Shown: in pieces, positions 53,780 through 63,864 of the stretch
Numbering within the stretch: the first letter of the stretch is position 1
Layout of the letters: every line of letters starts with the position of its first letter
From: Anabaena minutissima FACHB-250
GTDB lineage: Bacteria > Cyanobacteriota > Cyanobacteriia > Cyanobacteriales > Nostocaceae
Direction of reading: 5' to 3'
NCBI RefSeq assembly: GCF_014697125.1
Contig: NZ_JACJRG010000006.1
Coordinates: forward strand, 62,001 to 126,000
Length of the DNA: 64,000 bases
Position numbers and translations under genes: made by a program
The notes under the pieces: model-generated
Database searches by the model: none
What the model was told of the DNA's origin: nothing
Seen by the model: only the letters and a program-made list of their open reading frames with translations

Positions 53780-56551
53780 CTATTGCCATGTAAAAGGGAT
53801 TTCTGCTGGATTTTGGCAGATTACAGGCAGCCAACTTGCACAAGGAAACTCATCCTCCAAACCTTGTAGTTTCAAACGTGCCTCACGTACTGATTGATAT
53901 AAAGGTTTACCACTGGAAAATTCTGCGAGAAAATTCTTCAAAAACTCCTGTGCTACTTTGTCAGGTACTGGTTCACGCATGACAATCATTTGGGGAATAT
54001 GTAAATCCGCTAAATTAGTTGCTAATCCCAAACCATCGCAGGAGTTAAAAATTGCTAAGTGTAAACCTCGTTCAATAGCTTTCGTCAAAGCATTTTTTAA
54101 CTCAGCAATAGTTAAACTATCAGAGTCATTGATGTGAAAATGACCAATTTCTCGTTCAGATTGAGTAAAGCTGTGACCAGCAAAAAATAAAATATCCCAA
54201 GGTTGCATCCAAAGTTCATCATTGAGCATCTGGCGTTGTGGTTCTACTAAAAACTTAATTTCTGCATGAGGTAATTGTTCAAGTAAAACTCTGTCTTGTT
54301 GAATATTAATACCAGTGCTATCTCCCAATATCGCTAATATTTTGAGATGGGATTTTAAGGATATGAACTTTTCTTTTTTCTCATAAATAGTTGAAGAAAG
54401 AGCCATTTCAGCATGAGGATAGCGTTCAAAAAAATTCCAAAGCTGCAAGGGCATCCGCCGTAATTGGCTATCTTCTGTTTGCAGAAGTATCCGAATAGAT
54501 TCTGAAGGATCTAGTTTTTCTAGGAGTTGCTCTTTAATAGGGCGAAATAATTCCGAGTTTAACCATAAATTTACTTGTTTTGTGAAAGCATCTGCCAATT
54601 TATCGCATTCTTTAAATAATTCTCGCCGACTAATATTGGTAACTTGTGTTTCTGGAAACTTGATTCGCAAACTTCCTTGTAAGCTGTGGCAATATGCAGC
54701 TTGCCATTTATGGTATGCTAAAACTAATTCGGAAGCTGAAGGTAATTGTCCATGAGATTCAAAATATGGGCGATCGCCTTCTCTACTGATTTGTAGTGTA
54801 ACTGGAAATCCTGTACTTAAATCCCCTTGGCCTAATTTTAAAATTACTAGCTTTCCCTGGGTGAATTTCTTGGCAGTGGGAGCTATCATTTGGATTAATT
54901 CTTTTAAATCCACTTGATGTTGGCGATAAAGACTAATTTGTTCATCTTTACTTTTTAATTCGGCTTGATATCTTGCTTCTATCTGCTGGAGAGCCAATTC
55001 ATAATTGTGAGTAACTGAGGCGTGGATTTTAGCCTTATTTGTCGATTCTGGTATATCTACACGCACAATTACCACACCGTCACCCTGATTTTCAATACTT
55101 TTAATAGCTAAAGAAATACCTTCATTTTCTATTTTTACTTTTGATAAAGCCACAGATAAAGCTTCTAAATCTAAACCATTACGAAAAATTAAATCAACAG
55201 TATTTATAACTACTCGAAAGAGCTTAGTAAATTCTCCAGCAGCAAATTTTCCACTACTGGGACGACGTTCTTGTTGGTTATTTAAAAGATAAACGTATTG
55301 ACAAATTACTCCATCAAGTTGAGTTGCACTGTTAATATTCCAGGCTTCTAAACAAGCTGCTGTTAAAGTTGCTTGGTGAAAATTCGTAGCTAATGCTTGA
55401 GTTTTCGTCAGATTTGCACCTTCTAAATTTGCAAACTCTAAAGTAGAGTTACTCATATCTACTTCGCTTAAATCAGCATAACTCAGGTCAGCATAATCTA
55501 GATTGATACCTTTAAGATTACAACCGATATAAGATTTATTAGTACCTCTTTTAGTAACAACTAAATCTTGAACTATCGGATTGACTAAAATAGTGTTATC
55601 TACTCTTGCTAAAGAAAGATAATTCGCTAAATGAAAATTAGTACGAATGAGTTTGGCGTTGCTAAAGTTAACATTTTTTAGCTTGGCAGAAGTAAAATCA
55701 GCACCAGTTAAGTCTGCTTGTTGAAAGCTTGTTCCGCCGATGCTAGAGACAGCAATAGCTAGTTGTCTTATCCAGACAAACTTTTCATCACCAGCACGGA
55801 CTCGCCAACTGATATAACTCACAAATAATATTACAGCAACACTACCAACTGTAGCTGCGATCGCTGCTTCTTCAACTGCTTGCACTTTTAAGTTTGGCAG
55901 TCTGTTAGTCCCTGACAATACTTTAGCAACTTCAACACCAATTATTGTACCAGTTATACTGCCAATAATACTATTTATAAATATGAGAAATAGAGCCACA
56001 ATAGCTATACTCATCCCTGCAATTTGTTCGGCTACTGTCACTAGAAATACCATAATTACTAACATGACATAAATAATTAACGTAGTGACAGTAACACTGA
56101 CTATTCCAGATGGAATACCCACCATTTCACCAGTCATGATTCCCAGCACAAAACCACAGATTATAGCAACGCAAGAAACGGCAAAGAACGCAGTTGATAA
56201 ACCTTTATAAATAGTAGTAATGGCAAAAACCAGAAAAATACTCAAAACTAGAATAGTAGCAAAATAATCATCGGGACTAATTGAATAAGGAAAAAGTAAA
56301 TATCCAGTAAACACTGGTGCAAAGCCTGAAATTAATCCTAAGATTATAGTTATTATAAATGTTACTATCACTAACCCTAAAAGCCGCTTTATAGGTAATC
56401 CAGCTTTGGCATTTTGAAAATTCGCATTTTTCAGAAGAGCATTAGTAAAATTTGCCCCGCGAATATCAGAGTTCCTAAAGTCTGCGCCTGTAAGATTTTG
56501 ACCCCTAAAGTTATAACCTTGAAGATTTTTACCAGAAAAGTTGGGAAACAT
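53780..56551 (-). CDS. Pentapeptide-repeat membrane protein with CHAT protease domain
   Basis: The 923-residue protein has an unusual order. N-terminal pentapeptide repeats (ANFTNALLKNANFQN, about residues 9-50) are followed by about six to seven membrane segments (55-280). A second pentapeptide block comes next (280-420), then a helical linker with a coiled coil, then a C-terminal CHAT domain (caspase-like). The CHAT site is FFAGHS (H793) and FNSCDG (C838). It is likely a membrane-tethered protease. Genes for a sigma factor, DUF1822 and a LuxR regulator are nearby. Its trigger and substrate are unknown. Confidence 0.8.
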   Translation of the reverse strand: MFPNFSGKNLQGYNFRGQNLTGADFRNSDIRGANFTNALLKNANFQNAKAGLPIKRLLGLVIVTFIITIILGLISGFAPVFTGYLLFPYSISPDDYFATILVLSIFLVFAITTIYKGLSTAFFAVSCVAIICGFVLGIMTGEMVGIPSGIVSVTVTTLIIYVMLVIMVFLVTVAEQIAGMSIAIVALFLIFINSIIGSITGTIIGVEVAKVLSGTNRLPNLKVQAVEEAAIAATVGSVAVILFVSYISWRVRAGDEKFVWIRQLAIAVSSIGGTSFQQADLTGADFTSAKLKNVNFSNAKLIRTNFHLANYLSLARVDNTILVNPIVQDLVVTKRGTNKSYIGCNLKGINLDYADLSYADLSEVDMSNSTLEFANLEGANLTKTQALATNFHQATLTAACLEAWNINSATQLDGVICQYVYLLNNQQERRPSSGKFAAGEFTKLFRVVINTVDLIFRNGLDLEALSVALSKVKIENEGISLAIKSIENQGDGVVIVRVDIPESTNKAKIHASVTHNYELALQQIEARYQAELKSKDEQISLYRQHQVDLKELIQMIAPTAKKFTQGKLVILKLGQGDLSTGFPVTLQISREGDRPYFESHGQLPSASELVLAYHKWQAAYCHSLQGSLRIKFPETQVTNISRRELFKECDKLADAFTKQVNLWLNSELFRPIKEQLLEKLDPSESIRILLQTEDSQLRRMPLQLWNFFERYPHAEMALSSTIYEKKEKFISLKSHLKILAILGDSTGINIQQDRVLLEQLPHAEIKFLVEPQRQMLNDELWMQPWDILFFAGHSFTQSEREIGHFHINDSDSLTIAELKNALTKAIERGLHLAIFNSCDGLGLATNLADLHIPQMIVMREPVPDKVAQEFLKNFLAEFSSGKPLYQSVREARLKLQGLEDEFPCASWLPVICQNPAEIPFTWQ

Positions 56552-56673
56552 TTGTGAGTGGGATCATGTTTAAAAAGAATACTAAATAGTAGAATGACAA
56601 AATATTTTTACGAAAACAATACGGCGATCGCCGTAGTGAATTGTAAAACAGTTAAGTTTTACTTATAAAAACT

Positions 56674-57804
56674 GTGGAAATTTTGTCAGACAATGATTGG
56701 CAGCAAATTCTCTTGTTTTTGCGCTCGGTTTATGCTTCTTGCAGTATTGATAAATTGCCTATACAAATACTCACAGCTTTACCAAAGTTAGTAGGTGCAG
56801 AAACATTCGCAATAACTAGTTTCACCATCCGGGGTACACCATTCTTACCCCGGATGTACACCTTCCCCCATCCTGAAGTCGGTATGGCGGCGGAATCATT
56901 CACATCTCAACGTCAAAATTTTTTGACTCATCCAGTTTCACAATATTATTTCCAAACACTGGATAGACAAGCACTGGCAATTTCTGATTTTTTAAGTGAG
57001 TCAGAATTTCAACGCAGAGAAGCTTTTTATGCTTTTTTTCAGTCCTTTGGCTTGGAAGATCAAATGGGGATTCACCTTGAGATTCCCTCTATAGCGAATG
57101 CTGATCAGTTTCATCAAGGACAAAATCACTCATTTTTATCAATCAACCGCGATCGCCGAAACTTCAATGAGCGCGATCGCTTGATTCTAAATTTAATTCG
57201 TCCACACTTAGAGCAAGCATACCAGAACATTGCTACATTGGCTCAAGTACAGGAGCAACTTATCGATACCAATCAGGCTATCGAGCAAGTAGGGTTAATT
57301 GCTTTATCTATTGACGGTAAAATAGAATTGATCACCCAAAAGGCTGCAAAATTACTAGATAAATATTGCCCACTATCGAAGCTGTCAACTGCACTACCTG
57401 ATATCCTGCAACGATGGGTAAATCATCAACTATCTATACTAATACAATCAAACGAAATTTTTTCTCCTTTGCACCCTCTCTATTTGGAACATAATGGTAG
57501 TCGATTGACAGTGACACTGAATTATCATGCAGCACTCGAACGAGTTTACCTAATGTTGGCAGAGATTCAGCCTCATAGTTTTTCACTCCCATCTTTAGAA
57601 ATGCTGGGGTTAACGAAGCGGGAAGCAGAAGTGCTATTTTGGATAGCGCGGGATTGCACGACAAATGAAATTGCAACACAGTTGGCAATCAGTCATCGTA
57701 CAGTGAAGAAACATTTGGAGAATGTTTATCATAAATTTGGCGTTCAGACTCGCCTTGGTGCAGTCATGTACGCATTCCAGAAATTAGGCATTGTCAATTT
57801 TTAA
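56674..57804 (+). CDS. LuxR-family regulator with GAF-like sensor
   Basis: The 376-residue regulator has an N-terminal GAF/PAS-like sensor region and a C-terminal LuxR-type helix-turn-helix: LTKREAEVLFWIARDCTTNE, then HRTVKKHLENVYHKF. The start is a GTG at 56674. It is divergent from the CHAT gene with 122 nt between, so the regulator may act there. The gene end overlaps that of the DUF1822 gene by 4 nt. Confidence 0.82.
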   Translation: MEILSDNDWQQILLFLRSVYASCSIDKLPIQILTALPKLVGAETFAITSFTIRGTPFLPRMYTFPHPEVGMAAESFTSQRQNFLTHPVSQYYFQTLDRQALAISDFLSESEFQRREAFYAFFQSFGLEDQMGIHLEIPSIANADQFHQGQNHSFLSINRDRRNFNERDRLILNLIRPHLEQAYQNIATLAQVQEQLIDTNQAIEQVGLIALSIDGKIELITQKAAKLLDKYCPLSKLSTALPDILQRWVNHQLSILIQSNEIFSPLHPLYLEHNGSRLTVTLNYHAALERVYLMLAEIQPHSFSLPSLEMLGLTKREAEVLFWIARDCTTNEIATQLAISHRTVKKHLENVYHKFGVQTRLGAVMYAFQKLGIVNF

Positions 57805-59195
57805 ATCACAAAATTTTCACTAAAATTAGTATTTCCTAAGCCAATTTGTACACTAAATTTTTCTCCTATTTCACCACTAAATTTTAGCTGAATACAAATA
57901 TCTGCTCGTCTTGCTATGACTTCCCGCCATATGTTGCCAGAATCATCTTGCAATCTTAGTTTTAAATCTGGTGGTAAATAATTATTATTTCCAGTGGGGT
58001 AAACTTGTAACAGCACGCTAACATCACCATCAATTTTCTGTAAAGAACCCACAGCCAAAGCTACAGTTTCTCCTGCAATTTCCATACCTAAATCAATCAA
58101 TTTCATTCTCTTGACACCAGCAGCAGGGTTTTCTGGATCAATTTTTCGCAAACTTTCTACCGCTATCCACAGCAGTTCATCATCAGAAGTGCTTCGCAAC
58201 AGATTTACCAAAGCTTGAATTGCTTCAGAATTACCGACAGCAATTTCTCCCAATCTTTTTGCAGCACATTGACGTTGTAATTCATCAGTTGTAGATGATA
58301 ATTCTTCAATAGTTGCGGCAATTTCATCAGGGGTGGATGGAACATTGGGAGATGTAAAACTACGTGTGGCGATGGGCTGCGCCCCACCGTAGGTGTTCAC
58401 TAAATTTGGTAATGTAGACACAGCTTGCCATTCTGCATCAAAAATGCTTTGTGTCCAACGACTGAGAATAGTATAAGTATGATTCCAGGAAGTAGATAGT
58501 AAATCAGTAAATATATTGTGGCTAAACTCAAATTCTGCTAATTCTTGTTCTAGTTGTAATTGCTCATTCAAAATTTGACTGGCAAAATTTACACTTTTAA
58601 TGTATGTATGATAAGCTGCTACTGGTATTGTTAAAACATCACTCCAAGCTTCTTCTCGTTCGTGAAACAGGGATATTTTAGGTGCTTTTAAAGCTTGATT
58701 TATGCCTAAATTTAATCCTAATTTTTCAATAGTATTAGTTTCTGGTGGTTGATTGACTAACCCATGAAAATAGTCTCCTATGGTGAGTAAGATGTCATAG
58801 ATATCACGAGATAACCTCTTACCTACTGACTGCAATAAATTATTAATAAGCATCGGTTGTACGTGCCAGGTTTCAGCCAATAAATCTTGTGTTAAACCAG
58901 AAATATCTGCGGGAATAAGTAAATCAACATCGGAAATAAAATTGGTTTCCCCAGATAATACCATTACAGAAACAATCTCTGCGTCTGGTTCAGTCACAAT
59001 CATCACATAGCGGGATGGAGTTTTTGTTTGTAAAAAGCTTTGAGCCTCGGCTGAGTAGAGCTTATGTTGATTATTCAGATGAAAATCGCCATAATATCGT
59101 ATCTGACGACTTAATTCCCAAATTTCCCCAGGTTGCGGTAATATTAAAGGTTTTCGCATATTAGCAGATTTGGATTTTTCACATTCTCTAGACAT
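57801..59195 (-). CDS. DUF1822 protein with HEAT-like repeats
   Basis: The 464-residue protein carries a helical region and HEAT-like repeats (RLGEIAVGNSEAIQALVNLL, then DELLWIAVESLRKIDPENP). The C-terminal part (VLLQVYPTGNNNYLPPDLKL ... VQIGLG) is typical of DUF1822 proteins. These proteins co-occur with a sigma-factor gene and CHAT proteins in cyanobacteria. It follows the sigma-factor gene by 105 nt on the same strand, so they form an operon. Function unknown. Confidence 0.75.
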   Translation of the reverse strand: MSRECEKSKSANMRKPLILPQPGEIWELSRQIRYYGDFHLNNQHKLYSAEAQSFLQTKTPSRYVMIVTEPDAEIVSVMVLSGETNFISDVDLLIPADISGLTQDLLAETWHVQPMLINNLLQSVGKRLSRDIYDILLTIGDYFHGLVNQPPETNTIEKLGLNLGINQALKAPKISLFHEREEAWSDVLTIPVAAYHTYIKSVNFASQILNEQLQLEQELAEFEFSHNIFTDLLSTSWNHTYTILSRWTQSIFDAEWQAVSTLPNLVNTYGGAQPIATRSFTSPNVPSTPDEIAATIEELSSTTDELQRQCAAKRLGEIAVGNSEAIQALVNLLRSTSDDELLWIAVESLRKIDPENPAAGVKRMKLIDLGMEIAGETVALAVGSLQKIDGDVSVLLQVYPTGNNNYLPPDLKLRLQDDSGNIWREVIARRADICIQLKFSGEIGEKFSVQIGLGNTNFSENFVI

Positions 59196-59300
59196 AGCTT
59201 GGCATTGCCCAATTATAAAAAGATAGTTAATTGTGTTAACAAGTGAGCGAATTACTCTATGCCAACAAATAATAAATTTATTAAATAGTTAACAAAAGCC

Positions 59301-59942
59301 TTACCATGTAGTTTTGGAACGTCTACGAGTATGTTTGAGTTGAGTATTTTGTTGTGTATGCTTAACAGCTTCGGCTTCTAGTAGTCCTAATTCCATAGCG
59401 ACACGCCCGACTAATTCCTTCCAACGCTTAGAAACTTCCCCTTGACTAATCCCCAATGCAGACGCTTGTTGGGTTTGGTTTTTACCTGCAACCATAAGCT
59501 GCCATAATTGCAGATAACCGCGATCGCTATAACGCGAATCTAGATCAATAATGGCTTGTTTTGCCCTGCTCATTAAATCTGCACGGGTGTAAGCATCCCA
59601 CAAATTAGACTCATCAGGAATTGTTTCTATCAAAGATAAATCTGTGCCAACAATAGTTGCATCTAGGCTTTGGTGATTACGCAAACGTTCTTTTTTGACA
59701 CAGTTCAAAATCTCATACCGTGCTACAACTGTAGCCCAACGCTGAAATTCAGCCATCCCTCCCTGGTGAAATTTACCTGCGTTGACAGCTTCGTAGACTT
59801 TCATCATGGCGGTTTGGGTGGCATCTTCCCAAGATACAAAACTGCCTTGGGTATATTTTCGGGCAATCTTGGTGATTAATTCTTGATGTTGTGGATCGAT
59901 TGATAGATACATAACTGGCTCTACCACTGGTTTTGACTGCAT
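59301..59942 (-). CDS. Sigma-70 family RNA polymerase sigma factor
   Basis: From the ATG at 59942 this is a 213-residue sigma factor with region 2 (FVSWEDATQTAMMKVYEAV, FQRWATVVARYEIL) and a region 4-like HTH (ASALGISQGEVSKRW). A GGAG stands 11 nt upstream. A longer frame reaches 60101 but its start lies in dispersed-repeat sequence and is rejected. Some of these factors are linked to DUF1822 and secreted-protein genes. Confidence 0.8.
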   Translation of the reverse strand: MQSKPVVEPVMYLSIDPQHQELITKIARKYTQGSFVSWEDATQTAMMKVYEAVNAGKFHQGGMAEFQRWATVVARYEILNCVKKERLRNHQSLDATIVGTDLSLIETIPDESNLWDAYTRADLMSRAKQAIIDLDSRYSDRGYLQLWQLMVAGKNQTQQASALGISQGEVSKRWKELVGRVAMELGLLEAEAVKHTQQNTQLKHTRRRSKTTW

Positions 59943-60435
59943 AAGTATATTATCTCCACGTATATAAGCAGATAAAAAGAGGGTAGTAATATTCCTCTGG
60001 AGTTGCTGTGTGAAATGACAAGTCAGCACTTGCGCGATGGGCGGAGGCGTTGGCGCAGCCTCTCGTAGAGATGGCGTTCCGCCCACCGTAGACGATCGCA
60101 ATATTACATCAGACGACTGATTTCTGATTTGTCTGTTCCAGATTTACCTAGTATTTTTACGGTTAGAAACACAGGTAGTTTGGCTACGCACTGAATATAT
60201 AGGTATGGGTACTGGGTTTTATGCACCTACTCAGGGACTGAATTTGGACTAAAAAGCTTTGTGAACAAGGCTTTGATGGCTATTTTTTATATCCTATAAA
60301 AGTTTTTTAGCAAATTTTGGAATATTTTGTTTTCCTCATTTGTTAATGAAAGTGAGGAGAAAAAAACTACTTCTCATGATTTCAAAAGTTCCTAAGATTG
60401 CAAGCCTTATTATTCTAAATACGGAGATTTTTCTT
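59943..60435. other. Intergenic region with a dispersed palindrome
   Basis: A GC-rich repeat at 60038-60085 has perfect 8-bp arms (TGGGCGGA / TCCGCCCA) and a CTCTACGAGAGG-like core. The rest is AT-rich and must hold the promoters of the sigma factor and of the repeat protein gene. The upstream frame 60340-60435 is the leader of the next gene. Confidence 0.55.
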
Positions 60436-61386
60436 ATGAATATGTTGAAAAAAGCAACCATTGGATTTGCTTTAACCACAATGGTAGTAAGTGCTGTTGT
60501 TAGTAATTTGAGTTCTGTTTTTGCCCAGACAAGTTTAGTTCCTCTGAAACTATATTGGAGTCCTCAACGTGGGGACAACTTCACCACTGCAACCACAAAA
60601 GGTGAACAAGATGCTCTAGCTGCTGGCTATACTTTTGCAAGGATCGAAGCCTGTGCTTTACCTAAACCTGAAGCAGGTACAGTACCTTTAAAACTATATT
60701 GGAGTTCTCAACGTGGGGACAACTTCACCACTGCAACCACAAAAGGTGAACAAGATGCTCTAGCGGCCGGCTATACTTTCGCACGCGTCGAAGGATATGC
60801 TTTCACAAAGCAAGTAGCAGGTACAGTACCTTTAAAATTATATTGGAGTCCTCAACGTGGAGACAACTTCACTACTGCAACTACAAAAGGTGAACAAGAT
60901 GCTCTGGCGGCCGGCTATACTTTTGCACGTGTCGAAGGATACGTCTACCCTACCAGCCGATGTGACGGTTCAGCAACTGCTCAGGCAAAGACAAATGTTG
61001 TGGTTCGGATGACTACGGGATCTGACGATCTACGAGGTGATGGTAACCATGCTTTCATTAGCCTCAACTTGACAAATGGAAGCAGCACTCCTGAAGTAAA
61101 TCTTGGTGGTGGCTTTAATCAAAACAGTGTTGTGGAGCGAAGAGTTACTTTTACTTCCAGCGAACCCATTTCGTTAAATCAAATCAGGAGTGTTACCATT
61201 CGTCACGATGGTCGGCCTCGTTCTCGTCATCCTTTTGATAACTATGATGAATGGGACTTGCAAAGGATTTCCGTATCCTTTGCAGACGGTAGAAATATTT
61301 ATAACTCCGTCAATGACCGAGCTAGAAGTCGTTTTGTGCAACGATTTAATGGACAGACTCGCCAGATAGTGTTGCCCAGGCAATGA
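60436..61386 (+). CDS. Secreted protein with three 48-residue repeats
   Basis: From the ATG at 60436 (GGAG 9 nt upstream) this is a 316-residue exported protein. A signal peptide ends near SVFAQ. Three tandem copies of a 48-residue unit (period 144 nt; units start near 60541, 60685 and 60829) follow, each with VPLKLYWSPQRGDNFTTATT and EQDALAAGYTFARVEGY. This resembles lectin-like repeat domains of secreted proteins. The C-terminal 150 residues (NVVVRMTTGSDDLRGDGNHA) look like a separate beta-sandwich domain. The two last units are almost identical in DNA, indicating recent duplication. Confidence 0.7.
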   Translation: MNMLKKATIGFALTTMVVSAVVSNLSSVFAQTSLVPLKLYWSPQRGDNFTTATTKGEQDALAAGYTFARIEACALPKPEAGTVPLKLYWSSQRGDNFTTATTKGEQDALAAGYTFARVEGYAFTKQVAGTVPLKLYWSPQRGDNFTTATTKGEQDALAAGYTFARVEGYVYPTSRCDGSATAQAKTNVVVRMTTGSDDLRGDGNHAFISLNLTNGSSTPEVNLGGGFNQNSVVERRVTFTSSEPISLNQIRSVTIRHDGRPRSRHPFDNYDEWDLQRISVSFADGRNIYNSVNDRARSRFVQRFNGQTRQIVLPRQ

Positions 61387-61470
61387 TTTCTAACCTTTCT
61401 GGAAAGTAGCGATCGCTTTGATGTTAGATTTCAAGCGATCGCATTTTTGAAATTTAGCAGAGGTAGTAAA

Positions 61471-62028
61471 GTGTTGATAAATTCTAATTTAAAAGCAGCT
61501 ATTACAGTAGCTATTCTGAGTTCTTCAGTTTTGTCGTCTAGCAGTAGTTTGGCTCAAACATCACCAGAAACTGCCACTGCATTAACAAACCCCTCAGTTT
61601 CTCGTAGTTGGTCAGCTGCTGGGTCACTAAACTTCTACTATTCATTTACATCTGCTCCAGGGCAACTTCAGGTAACTCTAGATACGATAGGTGATAGTCC
61701 AGGTTGTGGAGTTGTGAGGATAACAATATTGGACAGAGAAAGGAGAAATTTTAGAAACGATAGAATAATGTATGGAAATTTATTTAAATTAGCCTGTATA
61801 AGCAGAGGAACAACCAGAATAGCGAATATCAGAATCCCTGAACGCCGTCCTTTGTTGATGAGGGTAAATGTCGATGTTTCTAATAATAGTACACCTTACT
61901 CTGGAAATTACACAGTTACCTTGGGAGGCACTTTTGAAGGACAGTCGGCACTACAACAAATAGATCCAAGGTTATTAAGAACGAATCCACGATATCCACT
62001 GCCTACACCTTCAGTAATACCGCGATGA
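61471..62028 (+). CDS. Secreted protein of unknown function
   Basis: This protein of about 185 residues starts at a GTG at 61471, preceded by AGAGG; the frame can be extended to a TTG at 61447. It has a signal peptide (AAITVAILSSSVLSSSSSLAQ) and a beta-rich secreted domain with two cysteines that may form a disulfide. The Pro-rich end (PRYPLPTPSVIPR) is likely flexible. I do not recognise a family; bacterial pre-peptidase domains are a possible relative. Confidence 0.6.
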   Translation: MLINSNLKAAITVAILSSSVLSSSSSLAQTSPETATALTNPSVSRSWSAAGSLNFYYSFTSAPGQLQVTLDTIGDSPGCGVVRITILDRERRNFRNDRIMYGNLFKLACISRGTTRIANIRIPERRPLLMRVNVDVSNNSTPYSGNYTVTLGGTFEGQSALQQIDPRLLRTNPRYPLPTPSVIPR

Positions 62029-62083
62029 TACTGCGTTTATTCAGCAAGAATAAAGGAAAATTTGCGGTTTGCATTCTCCAAGA

Positions 62084-62111
62084 AAATGTGAAGAAAATTT
62101 TCTTCACATTT
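62084..62111. terminator. Perfect 28-bp palindrome, probable terminator
   Basis: AAATGTGAAGAAAA (62084-62097) is followed directly by its exact complement. It lies between two plus-strand genes. As a transcript it would fold into a hairpin rich in A/U; no long T-run follows. Confidence 0.5.
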
Positions 62112-62176
62112 AAAATTTAATTTTATAAACAAACAAATACAATATTTTCTATTTGATAACAGACAATATTTGAACT

Positions 62177-63448
62177 ATGAAACAGAAATTAATAGCAATA
62201 ATTACAGCATTAATGACTACAACAGTGGTAATTACCACCGAGTTGATCACCTTGCCCAAAAGTCTTAGTCAACAGGTGCAAAATTCTCAAGAGCCATTTC
62301 AGGAATCACAAAAAGAATTTGTGGATGAGGTTTGGCAAATTGTGTATCGGCAATATCTGGATGGTAATTTTAATGGGCATGATTGGCAAGCTGTACGTCA
62401 ACAATATGTAAATCGCGCTTACAAATCTTTGCCAGAGGTACATACAGCAATTCGCCAGATGCTCCAGAAATTAAACGACCCTTTAACACAATTTATATCC
62501 CCTGAAGAATTTAAGAATCTTCAGCGTGATCCAGCAGGAGTTGGAGTAGGCTTAGATGTCAATCAGGACGAAAAAACAAAATCGCTTAAGATTATCAGTG
62601 TCTTAGAAGAAACTCCAGCTTACAATGCGGGAATTTTAGCTGGTGATATACTCATCAAAATTGATGGTCAAAATATACACGGAATGAATCCTCCGGCGGC
62701 GAGAAACCTTTTGCGAGGAGCATCTGGTAAACCTGTAGTTTTAACTGTGCTGCGGGGTAAAAAACAGTTGGAGTTTAAGATAACTAGAGAAGCAGAGCAA
62801 GTCAATCCAGTCCGCTATCAAGTCGATACTATTTCTGACAAAAAGATTGGCTACATTCGGCTGACTCAGTTCAGCGCGAACGCTGGCAAAGAAATACAGC
62901 AAGCTATTAAAGATTTAGAAAAACAACGGGTTAATGGCTACATATTAGATTTACGCAGCAATTCTGGTGGATTGCTATTCTCTACTGTAGAAATTGCGCG
63001 GATGTGGATCAACAAGGGTAAAATCGTTTCAATAATTCAGCGTCATGAAATAGAGCGTGAACAAGCAAATGGACGTGCTTTAACAAATAAACCATTGGTA
63101 GTTATTGTTAATCAAGGGACGGCTAGTGGTGCAGAGATTCTGGTTGGAGCATTAAAAGATCACAACAGAGGTGTTGTAGTCGGTTCTAAAACCCTTGGTC
63201 TAAATACAATTCAATCAATACGACCACTTGCGAATGGTTCAGGTTTAGCGGTAACTGTAGCAAAATGGCTTACCCCTAAAGGACGAGATATTAGTAAAAC
63301 AGGAATATTGCCAGATGTGGTTGTGAACGTGACACCAGATCAACAATTAGCAATGGTGCAAAAACGTTCATTTGGAACAATGGCAGATCCTTTGTACTCG
63401 AAGTCACAAGAAAAACTCAACCAGTTAATCAACAATAACTCTCAGTGA
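62177..63448 (+). CDS. ctp: Carboxyl-terminal processing protease (S41)
   Basis: The 423-residue protein has a signal peptide, a PDZ domain (about residues 110-200: GVGVGLDVNQDEK, GILAGDILIKIDGQNI) and an S41 protease domain. The catalytic Ser lies in NQGTASGAEILV and the Lys in VVGSKTLGLNTIQ, the CtpA dyad. Such proteases trim C-termini of envelope proteins, including D1. The copy here is one of several usual in cyanobacteria. The next gene overlaps by 4 nt. Confidence 0.88.
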   Translation: MKQKLIAIITALMTTTVVITTELITLPKSLSQQVQNSQEPFQESQKEFVDEVWQIVYRQYLDGNFNGHDWQAVRQQYVNRAYKSLPEVHTAIRQMLQKLNDPLTQFISPEEFKNLQRDPAGVGVGLDVNQDEKTKSLKIISVLEETPAYNAGILAGDILIKIDGQNIHGMNPPAARNLLRGASGKPVVLTVLRGKKQLEFKITREAEQVNPVRYQVDTISDKKIGYIRLTQFSANAGKEIQQAIKDLEKQRVNGYILDLRSNSGGLLFSTVEIARMWINKGKIVSIIQRHEIEREQANGRALTNKPLVVIVNQGTASGAEILVGALKDHNRGVVVGSKTLGLNTIQSIRPLANGSGLAVTVAKWLTPKGRDISKTGILPDVVVNVTPDQQLAMVQKRSFGTMADPLYSKSQEKLNQLINNNSQ

Positions 63449-63684
63449 ATTTGCAATCGAAATACATGAATTATGAGTTACAGCTAGAGACTAACAACAA
63501 TGCCATTTTATCTAGTTTTTGGCATGGTTATCAGATACAAAAGACTGGTGATCCTACATATTGGCAATTACGCCCTTTATTTCAGTTATATTATTTATTG
63601 AGTTGGGTAAGTAATAAGTCATTAGAACAGCAGCAGATTATTAAAGAATTAAAACAACAAATTCTATTACGTTGCCAAGTATAA
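63445..63684 (+). CDS. Small protein coupled to ctp
   Basis: This 79-residue soluble protein starts with a GTG that overlaps the ctp stop (GTGA), so it is translationally coupled to the protease. It is helical and rich in aromatic residues (SSFWHGYQIQKTGDPTYWQLR). I do not recognise a family; it might be an adaptor or regulator of the protease. Confidence 0.55.
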   Translation: MNLQSKYMNYELQLETNNNAILSSFWHGYQIQKTGDPTYWQLRPLFQLYYLLSWVSNKSLEQQQIIKELKQQILLRCQV

Positions 63685-63864
63685 ACATCCTTTTTATCCC
63701 AATTGAAAACTAATGAGTTGAGAACACAAAATCACAACTATAAAAACACAATTTATCTGTGCAACAGCATCAATTACTCAGCTAATGTTTAAATTTAGAC
63801 ATATTAGCTATTCTCGGCAAATTGAAAGTTTTGCAATAAATCATAATATTAAGGTGAGCAAGTA

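Noticed and set aside
59943..60101. N-terminal extension of the sigma-factor gene
   Set aside because: Encoded by a dispersed palindromic repeat; the ATG at 59942 with GGAG fits better.
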